This document shows, piece by piece, positions 16,524-25,900 of a stretch of DNA of 64,000 nt; position 1 is the stretch's first letter, and every line of letters starts with the position of its first letter. The stretch lies in NCBI RefSeq assembly GCF_002005165.1, contig NZ_CP019699.1, positions 2,790,001-2,854,000 of the forward strand, given 5' to 3'. Origin of the DNA: Novibacillus thermophilus. Its GTDB lineage: Bacteria; Bacillota; Bacilli; Thermoactinomycetales; Novibacillaceae. The notes under the pieces were generated by a model that saw only the letters and a list, made by a program, of their open reading frames with translations, was not told the DNA's origin and ran no database searches. Both the position numbers and the translations under genes were made by a program.

Positions 16524-18361
16524 TCTGGCGCAGCGTCGTAGGAAAACTGTGGCTGACGATCATCGGCCTGGTGTCCGTCGTGCTCATCGTTCTCGTTCTG
16601 TTGCTCATTCAATTTTTAGATCAGTTCTTTGAAAACGAGAACGAGCGCTCACTGACGACCCTTTCGCAGGAATTGGCCCAGATGATTGAAGACTCCGGCA
16701 GCGGGCAAAGTTTACAAACGCGGCGCCACGTCATTGAAATGGCAGAAGAATTGCTTCCGGCTTACAACACGCAGATGGTGGTCCTCACGGCAGAAGGAAA
16801 CGGGGCCTCTTACGATTACTTTACGACGGCTCAAGAAGAGAGCTTAGGACCGATCGAACAGCTGCTAAAGCGCTCTGATTTAAAGGAAGTGTTTGAAGGG
16901 AAGGAGAAGAAAGTACGCGGCACGCTAGACGTCGAAGTCGAGGGCGGCGGGGAGACGGAAGAAACACCTCCATTTGAGGGCGACGTGCTGGCCGTGGCAG
17001 AGCCGATTCGTAGCGAAGGCGATGTGATCGGAGCCATCGTGCTGTATCAGTCGCTGTCCCAACTGGAGCATACGACGAACAGAACGAAAGAGCTCGTCTT
17101 TTACGCCGCTTTGATCGGCATTTTCCTCACGACGTTTTTTGCCTTTTTTCTCTCGTCCCGCGTCACGCAGCCGCTGTTGAAAATGAAGCAGGCGGCGAAT
17201 GAGATGGCAGAAGGGAATTTTGACATACGTGTCCCCGCCCGAACACACGACGAAATCGGGGAACTGGCCGGGACGTTCAACCGCATGGGGGCACAGTTGG
17301 AAGAGAGTATCCACGCTCTTTCCCAAGAGAAAGAGCAATTGTCGTCGGTGCTTAAAAGCATGACAGACGCCGTCATTACCGTCAATGCCGACGGTCACGT
17401 CATCATCACGAACCCTCCTGCTGACCACTTGCTGGAAGTGTGGTCTGAGTCAGGGGAGGATCAGCGTCAGTTGAACTATCAGCCGCTCCCAAAACCGCTG
17501 GTGGACAGTTTTAACCAGGTCGTCGAAACGGAACAAGAGTACGCCACCGATCTGTTCGTTCACGGCCGGACGTGGGCTGTCGTCATGACGCCCCTCTACA
17601 ACCGGGATCAAGTGAGGGGAGCTGTCGCCGTTCTGCGCGACGTGACCGAGGAACGGCGTATGGACAAGTTGCGCAAAGACTTTGTGGCGAATGTTTCCCA
17701 CGAACTGCGGACACCGCTGGCCATGCTGCAAGGCTACAGTGAGGCGCTCGTCGACGATATTGCTCAATCGCCGGAAGACAGGAAAGAACTGGCGACCATC
17801 ATCCATGACGAGACGCTGCGCATGGGGCGCCTCGTGAAAGAGCTGCTTGATCTGGCACGCATGGAGTCAGGTTCCATCCCGTTTAAACCGCGGGAAGTGG
17901 TCGTACAAGATCTGGGGCACCGCATTATTCGCAAGTTTCACAGCTATGCGACAGAAAACGGTGTCCACCTTGAGGCGGCGTTTCCTGAACAGCCGCTGTA
18001 CGGATGGCTGGATGAGGACGGTATGGAACAAGTGTTGACCAACTTGATCGACAACGCGATCCGCCACACCCCGGAAAACGGAACAGTCACACTGGAAATG
18101 GATAAGTCCTCCGACGGCGGCGTCGTGATTCGAGTGCGCGACACCGGGACGGGCATCCCCGTGCAAGATCTGCCCTTCATATTTGAACGCTTTTACAAAG
18201 CAGACAAGGCGCGCACCCGGGGTGGGTCCGGCACTGGCCTTGGGCTTTCCATTGCTAAACACATCGTGGAAGAGCACGGCGGCAACATTTCCGTCGAAAG
18301 CAAAGAAGGAAAAGGAACCGTCTTTACAATTCGCCTTCCCGACAGAAACGGAGAAGAGTGA
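16520..18361 (+). CDS. resE: Sensor histidine kinase ResE
   Basis: A 613-aa membrane kinase that phosphorylates ResD. Order: membrane segment (about 10-32), extracytoplasmic region, second membrane segment (about 195-215), HAMP, PAS, HisKA with NVSHELRTP (His394), and the HATPase with GTGLGLSIAKHIVEEHGG. The GTG at 16520 overlaps the resD stop (GTGA). A bidirectional terminator follows. Confidence 0.95.
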   Translation: MIWRSVVGKLWLTIIGLVSVVLIVLVLLLIQFLDQFFENENERSLTTLSQELAQMIEDSGSGQSLQTRRHVIEMAEELLPAYNTQMVVLTAEGNGASYDYFTTAQEESLGPIEQLLKRSDLKEVFEGKEKKVRGTLDVEVEGGGETEETPPFEGDVLAVAEPIRSEGDVIGAIVLYQSLSQLEHTTNRTKELVFYAALIGIFLTTFFAFFLSSRVTQPLLKMKQAANEMAEGNFDIRVPARTHDEIGELAGTFNRMGAQLEESIHALSQEKEQLSSVLKSMTDAVITVNADGHVIITNPPADHLLEVWSESGEDQRQLNYQPLPKPLVDSFNQVVETEQEYATDLFVHGRTWAVVMTPLYNRDQVRGAVAVLRDVTEERRMDKLRKDFVANVSHELRTPLAMLQGYSEALVDDIAQSPEDRKELATIIHDETLRMGRLVKELLDLARMESGSIPFKPREVVVQDLGHRIIRKFHSYATENGVHLEAAFPEQPLYGWLDEDGMEQVLTNLIDNAIRHTPENGTVTLEMDKSSDGGVVIRVRDTGTGIPVQDLPFIFERFYKADKARTRGGSGTGLGLSIAKHIVEEHGGNISVESKEGKGTVFTIRLPDRNGEE

Positions 18362-18418
18362 GACGGCGATCCATTTGCCGGACGTTGTGCTGCTGGTTTG
18401 AAGCACTTCATCCGGCTC

Positions 18419-18451
18419 AAACCCCTGTACGGTCCATGGCACAGGGGGTTT
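18419..18451. terminator. Bidirectional terminator between resE and the SDR gene
   Basis: AAACCCCTGT and ACAGGGGGTTT form a hairpin flanked by A/T-rich ends. It lies between two convergent genes and can serve both. Confidence 0.7.
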
Positions 18452-18452
18452 C

Positions 18453-19163
18453 TTATTGCAGTTCCGGAGGGACTTGCGGGCGCATGACCACCTGGTTCAT
18501 GATGACGCCTTCCGGCGCCGTGGCCATGTCGTAAGCCACTTTGGCCACATCTCTCGGTTTAAGGGCATACGACTTCGGTTCACTGCTGCCGAATCCCGTT
18601 TGGATCGAACCGGGACAGATGACGGACACCCTAACTTTGTGGGGCTTTAGTTCCTGCGTCAACACGTCGGTCAGCGCCATCAAGCCGAACTTGGAAGCGC
18701 AGTAACCGCCGCCACCTTTGAACGTCACAGTGCCCGCCACACTGGAAATGTTGATGATGTGGCCGCTCTTTCGCTCGATGAAATGGGGGATGGCGTATTT
18801 GCACGTCAAGTACGGTCCTTTCAGATTGACGGCCATCATCGTGTCCCAATCTTCCTCTGCCAGTTCGTGGACAGGGCCCATGTGGCCAACCCCGGCGTTG
18901 TTGATCAGGATGTCCAGTTTACCGAAACGTTCCAACACAAACTGAATGAGCCCCTCCACCTGATTGGACTGCGTCACGTCACTGGCGTAGGCGGCGATGG
19001 CTCCTTCACCGCTAAAGTTTTGGGCGAGGTCGATTAAGGCCGTTTTGTCCCGGGCAGTGGCCACGACAGTCGCCCCGTTTTCAGCGAACATCTCGGCAAT
19101 GGCGCGTCCCAGTCCGCGGCTTGCCCCAGTCACAACGGTCACCTTTCCCGTCAATGTCGACAT
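18453..19163 (-). CDS. Short-chain dehydrogenase/reductase
   Basis: A 236-aa classical SDR. TGASRGLG near residue 12 binds NAD(P), NNAG is the structural motif, and YCASK gives the catalytic Tyr and Lys with the Ser in NISSVAG. The substrate cannot be read from the sequence; FabG-like 3-oxoacyl reductases are the nearest general group. The ATG at 19163 lies 9 bases after AAAGGAG; a TTG at 19172 is less likely. It is convergent with resE. Confidence 0.85.
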   Translation of the reverse strand: MSTLTGKVTVVTGASRGLGRAIAEMFAENGATVVATARDKTALIDLAQNFSGEGAIAAYASDVTQSNQVEGLIQFVLERFGKLDILINNAGVGHMGPVHELAEEDWDTMMAVNLKGPYLTCKYAIPHFIERKSGHIINISSVAGTVTFKGGGGYCASKFGLMALTDVLTQELKPHKVRVSVICPGSIQTGFGSSEPKSYALKPRDVAKVAYDMATAPEGVIMNQVVMRPQVPPELQ

Positions 19164-19295
19164 CGTATCCAACTCCTTTATCTCTTAGCGTGATGTTGTC
19201 CAGTGCTGTGCCACAAAATAGCACGGCCGTCTCCCCCCATTGTACCACGAAGGGCGGTAGAGGAAACAATCGCTCAATTAGCGGGCGATTTATTA

Positions 19296-20876
19296 TTAAA
19301 GGTCGATTTCCGTGACGGAGCGGACTTCTTCGAGTGTTTCTAACGCTGTCACGACGTCGGCTGTTACAGGTTTGTCCACGCTCAACACCATGATGGCTTG
19401 TCCGCCGATATCGCGGCGCCCGACTTGCATCGCCGCAATGTTCACGTCGTGACTGCCGAGGATCGTGCCCACGCGCCCGATGGCACCGGGGCGGTCTTGA
19501 TGCTGGATGTAGAGCAAGTGCCCTTGAGGCTGCAAGTCGATGCTGTACGCGTTGATTTTGACGATGCGTTCTCCGAATCCGTTGACGAGGGTTCCGGCTA
19601 CGCTCAGTTCTTCCCCTGCCGTCTCCATGTGAACGGTAATCAAGTTCGTAAAGGCCCGACTGGCGGACGAACGCTCCTCTGTCACGTCGATGCCTCGGGC
19701 TTTGGCCAAGGCGACGGCGTTGACGTAGTTGACGTCTGTCACAAAACAGGACAACGCTCCTTTCAAAATCATGCGCGTGAGGGGGGACGTGTCGAACTCG
19801 TTCAACGAGCCGGCGTACGAGACGGTTATCTTTTCCACGGCATGTTCTGTCATTTGCACGACAAACTTGCCCAACTTTTCTGCGAGCGCCTGGTACGGTG
19901 CGATCCGCTCCGCCAGTTCCGCTGGAATGGACGGCAGATTGACGGCGTTCTTAAACGTTTCTCCGCGCAAGACGTGCAGCACTTCTTCCGACACGTCAAG
20001 GGCGACGTGTTCTTGGGCTTCCACGGTCGAGGCCCCTAAGTGCGGTGTGGCGATGACGCGTGGATGTTTGAGCAGCGGGTGATCAGTCGGCGGTTCGTCT
20101 TCGAAGACGTCCAGTGCCGCCCCGGCAACCTTGCCCGATTCGAGGGCGGCGAGGAGGGCTTCTTCGTCCACGATGCCGCCCCGGGCGCAGTTCAATATGC
20201 GCACACCGTCTTTCATGGCGGCAAAGGCGTCGCTGTCAATGAGGTGATGCGTTTCTTTAATTAACGGCGTGTGCACGGTAATAAAGTCGCTTTCGGCGAA
20301 GAGGCGGGACAGGTCGACTTTTTCCACGCCGATGCTTTTAGCCCGCTCTCCAGTCAAAAATGGATCGTAGCCCAAGACGCTCATCCCGAACGCTTTGGCG
20401 CGTTTGGCGACTTCCGTTCCGATCCGGCCCATGCCGACAACTCCCAACGTTTTGCCGCGCAATTCAACGCCTACGAATTTTTTGCGGTTCCACTCACCGC
20501 CTATGAGGGAGCGGTACGCTTGTGGGATGTTGCGCGAGAGGGCCATGAGCATGGCAAACGTGTGCTCCGCCGTGGAGACGGTGTTGCCGTCAGGGGCGTT
20601 TAAGACAACAATTCCCCTTTCTGTCGCCGCAGGAACGTCGATGTTGTCTACGCCGACTCCGGCGCGGCCGATGACCTTTAACTGTTTTGCCGCGTCGAGT
20701 ACGCGCTCGTTCACTTGAGTCTGGCTTCTGACGAGGAGCGCGTCGTAAGGGGGAATAGTGTCAATCAACGCCGACTCTGTGAGGCCAATTTTCTTTACAA
20801 CTTCCACGTCGCGGGCGTCCGTCAGCTGCCGCAAACCGTGATCGCTCAACGGGTCTGTCACCAGTACTTTATACAC
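19296..20876 (-). CDS. serA: D-3-phosphoglycerate dehydrogenase
   Basis: SerA oxidises 3-phosphoglycerate to 3-phosphohydroxypyruvate, the first step of serine synthesis. The 526-aa product has the split catalytic domain around a Rossmann fold (GMGRIGTEVAKRAKAFGM), an allosteric substrate-binding region, and a C-terminal ACT domain (HQDRPGAIGRVGTILG). The GTG start follows GGAGGTG and overlaps the end of the aminotransferase gene by 8 bases. Both are under the T-box leader at 22065-22340. Confidence 0.96.
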   Translation of the reverse strand: MYKVLVTDPLSDHGLRQLTDARDVEVVKKIGLTESALIDTIPPYDALLVRSQTQVNERVLDAAKQLKVIGRAGVGVDNIDVPAATERGIVVLNAPDGNTVSTAEHTFAMLMALSRNIPQAYRSLIGGEWNRKKFVGVELRGKTLGVVGMGRIGTEVAKRAKAFGMSVLGYDPFLTGERAKSIGVEKVDLSRLFAESDFITVHTPLIKETHHLIDSDAFAAMKDGVRILNCARGGIVDEEALLAALESGKVAGAALDVFEDEPPTDHPLLKHPRVIATPHLGASTVEAQEHVALDVSEEVLHVLRGETFKNAVNLPSIPAELAERIAPYQALAEKLGKFVVQMTEHAVEKITVSYAGSLNEFDTSPLTRMILKGALSCFVTDVNYVNAVALAKARGIDVTEERSSASRAFTNLITVHMETAGEELSVAGTLVNGFGERIVKINAYSIDLQPQGHLLYIQHQDRPGAIGRVGTILGSHDVNIAAMQVGRRDIGGQAIMVLSVDKPVTADVVTALETLEEVRSVTEIDL

Positions 20877-22020
20877 GTGCCCACACCTCCTCAGCGGCTT
20901 GTACCCCGCGTCCGAGGGAGACGGGGACGTTTAATGTTTTCAGCGCCACTTCCAACGTGGCGATGACGGCAAGGATGTCTCCCGGCTCACAATACCCCAT
21001 GTGCCCAATGCGGAAGATTTGTCCTTTCAAGTGTTGTTGACCGCCGGCAACGGTCACGTTCATGGCGGACAGTGTCTGGCGCAAATCTTCCACGTGAACG
21101 TCATTCGTCCCGTAAACAGACGTGACGGTAGGAGAGGCGGCTTCGTCTGTCGCCACGAGCGGTAAACCGAGGGCCCGAATGCCGGCGCGCGTCATCTCCA
21201 TCATCAATCGGTGGCGGGCGATGACGTTGTCCATCCCTTGCGCCTCTATAAGGTTCAACACTTCTTCCAAACCGAACAGTAAGGAGACGGCCGGGGTGTA
21301 CGGCGTCGTCTGTTTGCCCAGGCTTTTTCGGTAAGCCGAGAGATCGAGGTAAAAGCGGGGAGTCGCGTTGTTTTCGATGACTTGCCACGCCCGTTCACTG
21401 ACGGCGACAAACGCGAGCCCAGCCGGCAACATGAGGGCCTTTTGCGAACCGGTTACCGCGATGTCGATCCCCCAGGCGTCCATCTCCATCGGGACGGCGC
21501 CAATACAGCTGACGCCGTCGACGATGGTAAGGGCGTCTGTTTCTTCCCGCGCCACACGAGCTAGCTCCTCTATCGGGTTCAAAACGCCTGTAGACGTCTC
21601 ACAGTAGGTCATGAAAATAGCTTTGACGTCGGGATGTTGGCGCAAGTGGGACTTTAGCTCTTCCGGCGTACAGCGTTCCCCCCACGGGATGTCGAGGCGG
21701 TGCACGTGACAGCCGAAGCGTTCCGTTAATTTGGCAAAGCGGTCACCGAAGGCCCCAGTGACGACGACGCTCACCTCGTCTCCGGCTTGTACGGTGTTTG
21801 AAACAGCACTTTCCAGTGCAGACGTGCCGCTGCCGGTTATAATTAATACGTCCTGTTTTGTTCCGAAAATAGGTTGCAGCCGTTTACTGCTCTCTTGGAT
21901 GATGGCCGAGCAGGTGCTGCTTCGGTGACCGATCATCGGCCGGTTCATCGCGTGTTGAACACTCGGCGGAATCGGCGTCGGGCCCGGCGTGTGCAAGCGA
22001 AATTTGTCTTTAAACAGCAT
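20869..22020 (-). CDS. Class V aminotransferase, probable serine biosynthesis transaminase
   Basis: A 383-aa PLP fold-I enzyme of the alanine-glyoxylate/serine-pyruvate aminotransferase group. HTPGPTPIP at the N-terminus and VTGSQKALMLPAG with the PLP lysine are typical. No serC is nearby, and the gene is first in an operon with serA under a T-box. I therefore infer it acts as the phosphohydroxypyruvate (SerC-like) transaminase, which is known for some members of this class outside true SerC. The start at 22020 follows GGAGGAGAGG. Confidence 0.88.
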   Translation of the reverse strand: MLFKDKFRLHTPGPTPIPPSVQHAMNRPMIGHRSSTCSAIIQESSKRLQPIFGTKQDVLIITGSGTSALESAVSNTVQAGDEVSVVVTGAFGDRFAKLTERFGCHVHRLDIPWGERCTPEELKSHLRQHPDVKAIFMTYCETSTGVLNPIEELARVAREETDALTIVDGVSCIGAVPMEMDAWGIDIAVTGSQKALMLPAGLAFVAVSERAWQVIENNATPRFYLDLSAYRKSLGKQTTPYTPAVSLLFGLEEVLNLIEAQGMDNVIARHRLMMEMTRAGIRALGLPLVATDEAASPTVTSVYGTNDVHVEDLRQTLSAMNVTVAGGQQHLKGQIFRIGHMGYCEPGDILAVIATLEVALKTLNVPVSLGRGVQAAEEVWARV

Positions 22021-22064
22021 CGTTTCCTCTCCTCCTGGTCGTGATAGCTTATCGAAACAGTCAT

Positions 22065-22107
22065 AAAAAAACTCCGCCACACTGCACTCGCGCAGTGAGG
22101 GGCGGAG
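22065..22107 (-). terminator. T-box regulatory terminator
   Basis: On the minus strand CTCCGCC...GGCGGAG closes a long hairpin (22072-22107) followed by seven T (22071-22065). It is the terminator alternative to the T-box antiterminator just upstream. Confidence 0.9.
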
Positions 22108-22340
22108 ATCCGCGGTACCACCCTCATTTTACCGCTAGCTCGCACTAACGGTCTCTGACGGTTACGCAACCGAAGGATAACGGGACAACCGATTCAACCT
22201 ACTGACCGAAAGCGGGCGTTCAATTGAATAGCTCGGGAGTGCTCCACATGACAGGCAACACCGGTTCACACCACGCACCGGCTCTCTGAGCTTGCTCCGT
22301 CACGTTTAGTTCCGTCATAGCCGATCAACGACTTTAATTT
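22065..22340 (-). promoter_or_regulatory. T-box riboswitch leader, serine type
   Basis: The minus strand carries the canonical T-box AGGGTGGTACCGCG (22124-22111), which base-pairs with the acceptor end of uncharged tRNA. Upstream is Stem I with AGAGAGCCGGTG (22287-22276) and the distal GGTGTGAACC. The specifier loop region reads GAGCACTCCCGAG (22244-22232), in which UCC (22238-22236) would be a serine codon; exact alignment of the loop was not possible by eye. Serine is also what the controlled genes make. Confidence 0.93.
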
Positions 22341-22348
22341 TAAGTAGA

Positions 22349-22378
22349 ACTGTAACACGAACGATTGCGTCGTGTCAA
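22349..22378 (-). promoter_or_regulatory. Promoter of the T-box/serA operon
   Basis: A perfect TTGACA (22378-22373) with a 17-base spacer is followed by TTACAG as a weak -10. It lies immediately downstream of the ppa stop on the same strand. Confidence 0.5.
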
Positions 22379-22394
22379 CCGGAAATTTTCGCTT

Positions 22395-22886
22395 TTATCC
22401 GTTGAAGCGATCGACACATTCTCGGTACAGGTTTCGAGCGAACGCAGCATCTTCCCAACGGTCGATGCGAGTGACTTTGTTTTCCAGATCTTTGTACACT
22501 TTGAAAAAGTGTTCAATCTCTTTTAGCGTGTGGCGAGGAATGTCTTCCAAGCTATGTACGTCATCCCAACGGGGATCGTCTACCGGTACCCCCAACAGTT
22601 TTTCGTCTTGGCCTTTGTCGTCGGACATGAGCAACACGCCGATGACGCGGGATGAAATGATACATCCCGGAAACGTTGGAAATGTCGTCAACACGAGAAT
22701 GTCGAGGGGGTCGCCGTCAAGGGCGAGCGTCTTTTTCAGATGACCGTAATCGGCCGGGTAGTGCATCGGAGAATACAGCACGCGGTCCAACCGGTAAGCA
22801 CCTGCTTTTTCATCGTATTCGTATTTGTTTTGGCTTCCGCGCGGTATTTCTATAAAGGCGTCGACAACCAGATTATCGTTAGCCAT
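22395..22886 (-). CDS. ppa: Inorganic pyrophosphatase, family I
   Basis: A 163-aa soluble Mg-dependent enzyme that hydrolyses pyrophosphate. The family I signature DGDPLDILVL and EIPRGSQNKYEYD are clear. Many Bacillales use family II (PpaC) instead, so a family I enzyme is mildly informative. The start follows AGAGGTGATC. No terminator is seen between ppa and the T-box promoter. Confidence 0.95.
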   Translation of the reverse strand: MANDNLVVDAFIEIPRGSQNKYEYDEKAGAYRLDRVLYSPMHYPADYGHLKKTLALDGDPLDILVLTTFPTFPGCIISSRVIGVLLMSDDKGQDEKLLGVPVDDPRWDDVHSLEDIPRHTLKEIEHFFKVYKDLENKVTRIDRWEDAAFARNLYRECVDRFNG

Positions 22887-22995
22887 ATGATCACCTCTGA
22901 GCTGAGTTTTAAGGAACAGCTTACATTATAGCAATTCGCCCTGCACTTGCAAACATATGGTACAATATAGGCAGGAAAGGGTGTGGTGACGACCC

Positions 22996-23325
22996 ATGCA
23001 GCGCATTGAACCGGTGGAGTTTGCCCGAAAATACCGTAACGGAGAACTTCGCGATGTGCTTCTGCTCGACGTGAGAGAGACGGAAGAGTGGGAGACTTAC
23101 CGTCTTGACGAAGCTCTCAACATACCGTTAGAAACGTTGCCCGACAACGTGTCCCGGCTCGAACCCGAACGCCTGACGTACGTATTTTGTGCCCACGGTG
23201 TTCGCAGTCAGTATGCGTGTGAATTTTTGCAACGATCCGGTTTTGAACGCGTCGTGAACGTAAACGGAGGCCTCGCTGCGGTTATCCACTACTTGGAAGG
23301 CAGTGACAGAGACACACTGTCATGA
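22996..23325 (+). CDS. Rhodanese-domain protein
   Basis: A 109-aa single rhodanese domain with catalytic Cys in CAHGVRS, a loop that fits a persulfide-carrying sulfurtransferase. DVRETEEW is the conserved acidic block. The stop overlaps the start of the next gene (ATGA), which suggests coupled translation with the DUF92 protein. Substrate unknown. Confidence 0.85.
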   Translation: MQRIEPVEFARKYRNGELRDVLLLDVRETEEWETYRLDEALNIPLETLPDNVSRLEPERLTYVFCAHGVRSQYACEFLQRSGFERVVNVNGGLAAVIHYLEGSDRDTLS

Positions 23326-24122
23326 TGCACTTGTTAATCGGGATCATCAGCAGTGCAGCGGTCGCGATTACTGCGTACCGAAAACACGCTTTGTCCGCAG
23401 GCGGCAGTGTCGCAGCCGTTGTTGTCGGCACGGTGCTTGTGACGACGGCGCATCCGTTTTGGTTTGCTTTGATGCTCGTTTTTTTCGTTACATCCAGTGC
23501 GTGGTCCCGTTATAAACGAAAGCTGAAACGTCAAGTGGCGCAACAGTTTGCCAAAGGGGAACGGCGCGATGCTCTGCAAGTGATGGCCAACGGAGGAGCG
23601 GCCGTTCTATTTGCGTGTATGTATATCCAGTGGAACGATCCTGTATGGGTATGGGCTTTTACGGGGTCTCTGGCATCCGTTACAGCTGACACGTGGGCAA
23701 CGGAGATCGGCGTGCTCAGCTCTGCCCGCCCTCGCTCTGTGCTGAACGGCCGGAAAGTGGACACAGGGGAATCGGGCGGTGTCACCTTGGCCGGGACGCT
23801 GGCGGCAGCGGCAGGTGCGGCGCTAATCGCAGTGTGCGGGTATGTCTTGTCCCCCCTTGACGACGTGGCGATGCCACCAAGGTGGCATTATATTTTTGCG
23901 GGAACGGCGGCAGGCTTGATCGGTGCGTTCGTCGACAGTCTGTTGGGAGCGACCGTTCAACGCCAGTGCGTCTGTCACGTTTGCCAAAAGACAGTCGAAA
24001 GCTTAAGCCACTGCGGCCGTAAGGCGTCGCCAGTGAGAGGCGTGAGCTGGATGACGAATGACGCGGTGAACGCCATTGCCTCCTTCTCCGGGGGAGTGGC
24101 TTGTATTTTCTTGATGGGATAG
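23322..24122 (+). CDS. DUF92 family membrane protein
   Basis: A 266-aa polytopic protein with about six hydrophobic segments. SVTADTWATEIG, TGESGGVT and FVDSLLGATVQ are the conserved DUF92 blocks. Plant and cyanobacterial members include a phytyl-phosphate kinase (VTE6), so a prenyl-phosphate kinase role is possible but unproven here. Confidence 0.82.
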   Translation: MMHLLIGIISSAAVAITAYRKHALSAGGSVAAVVVGTVLVTTAHPFWFALMLVFFVTSSAWSRYKRKLKRQVAQQFAKGERRDALQVMANGGAAVLFACMYIQWNDPVWVWAFTGSLASVTADTWATEIGVLSSARPRSVLNGRKVDTGESGGVTLAGTLAAAAGAALIAVCGYVLSPLDDVAMPPRWHYIFAGTAAGLIGAFVDSLLGATVQRQCVCHVCQKTVESLSHCGRKASPVRGVSWMTNDAVNAIASFSGGVACIFLMG

Positions 24123-24268
24123 TCCCCGTATCGCTTAGCAGTGACGGCAACTCGCCCAGCGAACAGATTGGCCGGTTTTTCGATATTCCATTGGCAGTTA
24201 GGTTTGCGAATGAACGGCAGACTTCCATGACGCCTTTGCAGGACCATTAAAGTGGAGCGTGACTCAAC

Positions 24269-24844
24269 ATGAATCGCGTCGACGTTGAACAGCTCAGCCA
24301 TCGGGTGCTCGTGTGGAATTTGTACGTGACACAGCTAATCGTGCTTGGAGTCGCCTGTGCCCTTTTGTGGTGGCAAGGCAGGTTGACGGTCCAATTGTGG
24401 AACGTGGAGTCTTGGACTGTCCTCCTCGTAGGTGCAGGTACCGGGCTGTTAATTGTGTGTGCTGATCTGTTGTTGTCCAGGCGGTTTCCCCTCCACATGA
24501 CAGATAAAAGCGGCATCAATGAAAAGTTGTTTCGCCATCAACCTGTATGGCACATTTTGATCATGACACTGTTCATTGCCTCGGCTGAAGAGTTGTTGTT
24601 CCGCGGGGCCATACAACCGTACCTCGGTGTCGTCGGGACCAGTCTTTTGTTTACCCTGATTCATTTTCGCTACTTGAAACAGTGGGCGATGGTTGCCAGC
24701 GTATTTTTGGTCAGCCTTGTTTTGGGCAGCCTCGTGCTCGTGACGCACTCGATCGCGGCTTCTACCGTCGCCCACTTTACAGTGGACTTCACGTTAGGTG
24801 TCTGCATTCGGTACGGGCTGATCGACGCGTTCATCCAGCGCTGA
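24269..24844 (+). CDS. ypbD: CPBP intramembrane metalloprotease, YpbD-like
   Basis: A 191-aa membrane protein with the CPBP (CAAX protease/bacteriocin-processing) motif EELLFRG near residue 107 and a following conserved His (LIHFRYL). The position before mecA/ypbH and gudB matches ypbD in B. subtilis. Substrate unknown. The 146-base gap upstream shows nothing recognisable. Confidence 0.8.
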   Translation: MNRVDVEQLSHRVLVWNLYVTQLIVLGVACALLWWQGRLTVQLWNVESWTVLLVGAGTGLLIVCADLLLSRRFPLHMTDKSGINEKLFRHQPVWHILIMTLFIASAEELLFRGAIQPYLGVVGTSLLFTLIHFRYLKQWAMVASVFLVSLVLGSLVLVTHSIAASTVAHFTVDFTLGVCIRYGLIDAFIQR

Positions 24845-24916
24845 ATGACCAGGCATGTCTGATGCTGTTTGGACTATACATGTAGTAACAAAGCGAGTTT
24901 TTGGAGGCACGTCCGG

Positions 24917-25348
24917 ATGTATGCGCTGTACACCCTCGTTTTTCCTTTTGCAGCCTTGATACTAGCCCTCTTGGCTTCCTATTTTTTCCCGTTTCCACTG
25001 CCTGAATTTTTAACTCCCAAAGACAAGCGCCTCTTTTTCATGTATCAGTTTGTCGACTATTTGCTTTCCCTGTTTTTGTTGTTCTTCTGTATCCTCTTGT
25101 TGCGCCGCACTGTGAAGCGCTCCCTCTCGTTCCTGTTGCAGTTACCCGTTCCCCTTACAAAGTGGGTGCGGTGGCGACACCTCGTTCCAATCGTCTTATC
25201 CAGTGCTGTCGTCGTGTATTTACTGCAGGCGATGCTTGTTCACACCTTGATCGGTGTCGGAGTGACGATTTGGTTTGAATGGTTTTCCTGGAAGCGTGTG
25301 AGACTATGGCACGATACGTCCGTACAGAAAAAAAGATCCAAGGTGTGA
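24917..25348 (+). CDS. Membrane protein of unknown function
   Basis: A 143-aa protein with about four hydrophobic segments (roughly 5-25, 45-65, 95-110, 112-125) and a basic C-terminus. The ATG at 24917 lies 9 bases after GGAGG; an upstream in-frame ATG at 24869 has no ribosome binding site. B. subtilis has an uncharacterised membrane gene (ypbF) at this position, but I could not confirm homology. Confidence 0.65.
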   Translation: MYALYTLVFPFAALILALLASYFFPFPLPEFLTPKDKRLFFMYQFVDYLLSLFLLFFCILLLRRTVKRSLSFLLQLPVPLTKWVRWRHLVPIVLSSAVVVYLLQAMLVHTLIGVGVTIWFEWFSWKRVRLWHDTSVQKKRSKV

Positions 25349-25391
25349 TAAACGGGATGGGACGAGCATAGTCATGCACAGGGGGTGACGG

Positions 25392-25781
25392 ATGGTGAAC
25401 AAGCGGTTTGTTGTGCTGTGTTGCGGTTTTATCTTGTTATGTGGCGGAATTGTACTGGCACCTCAAGTGCAAAGCGGATTTCCTCCCACTGCAGTTGCCA
25501 GTGAAACCGACTTAGAGAAAGTAGTGGAGGTAGTGGGTTCATATGCGGACCGGCAGCGGGACGACGATCCGTTGATCGAAGTGGAACCTGGCATTTGGGC
25601 CAAACAGAGTAACGTAAAAGGTGTAGAGATTGACGGTGTCACCTATTACTACAATTTGTCCCCGCACATGAGTTACGATCCGGTTTCACGGAATGCCGTG
25701 AGAAAAAGAGATATCACCATCGTTTATGAAGATGGCGACAATGAGGCGCCAATGGTGATTTACAAATTAAGGAATCCGTAA
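25392..25781 (+). CDS. Secreted protein of unknown function
   Basis: A 129-aa protein with a signal peptide (about 1-36, hydrophobic core CCGFILLCGGIVLA). The mature part is acidic and ends with a short region resembling a beta-sheet domain. RBS GGGGGTGA precedes the ATG. No family recognised. Confidence 0.65.
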   Translation: MVNKRFVVLCCGFILLCGGIVLAPQVQSGFPPTAVASETDLEKVVEVVGSYADRQRDDDPLIEVEPGIWAKQSNVKGVEIDGVTYYYNLSPHMSYDPVSRNAVRKRDITIVYEDGDNEAPMVIYKLRNP

Positions 25782-25900
25782 AATTTGTCATGAATTGCGG
25801 GTGCAAAAATGAAACAAGTTGTGTATAGTAAAGGTAGTAACATACAAAAATGACATCACATACGCTAAATATATGCTTACGACGTAAGGGAGGGTAAACC

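Noticed and set aside
19398-20039. Plus-strand open frame of 213 codons opposite serA
   Set aside because: Antisense shadow of a gene with full SerA motifs; no start signals.
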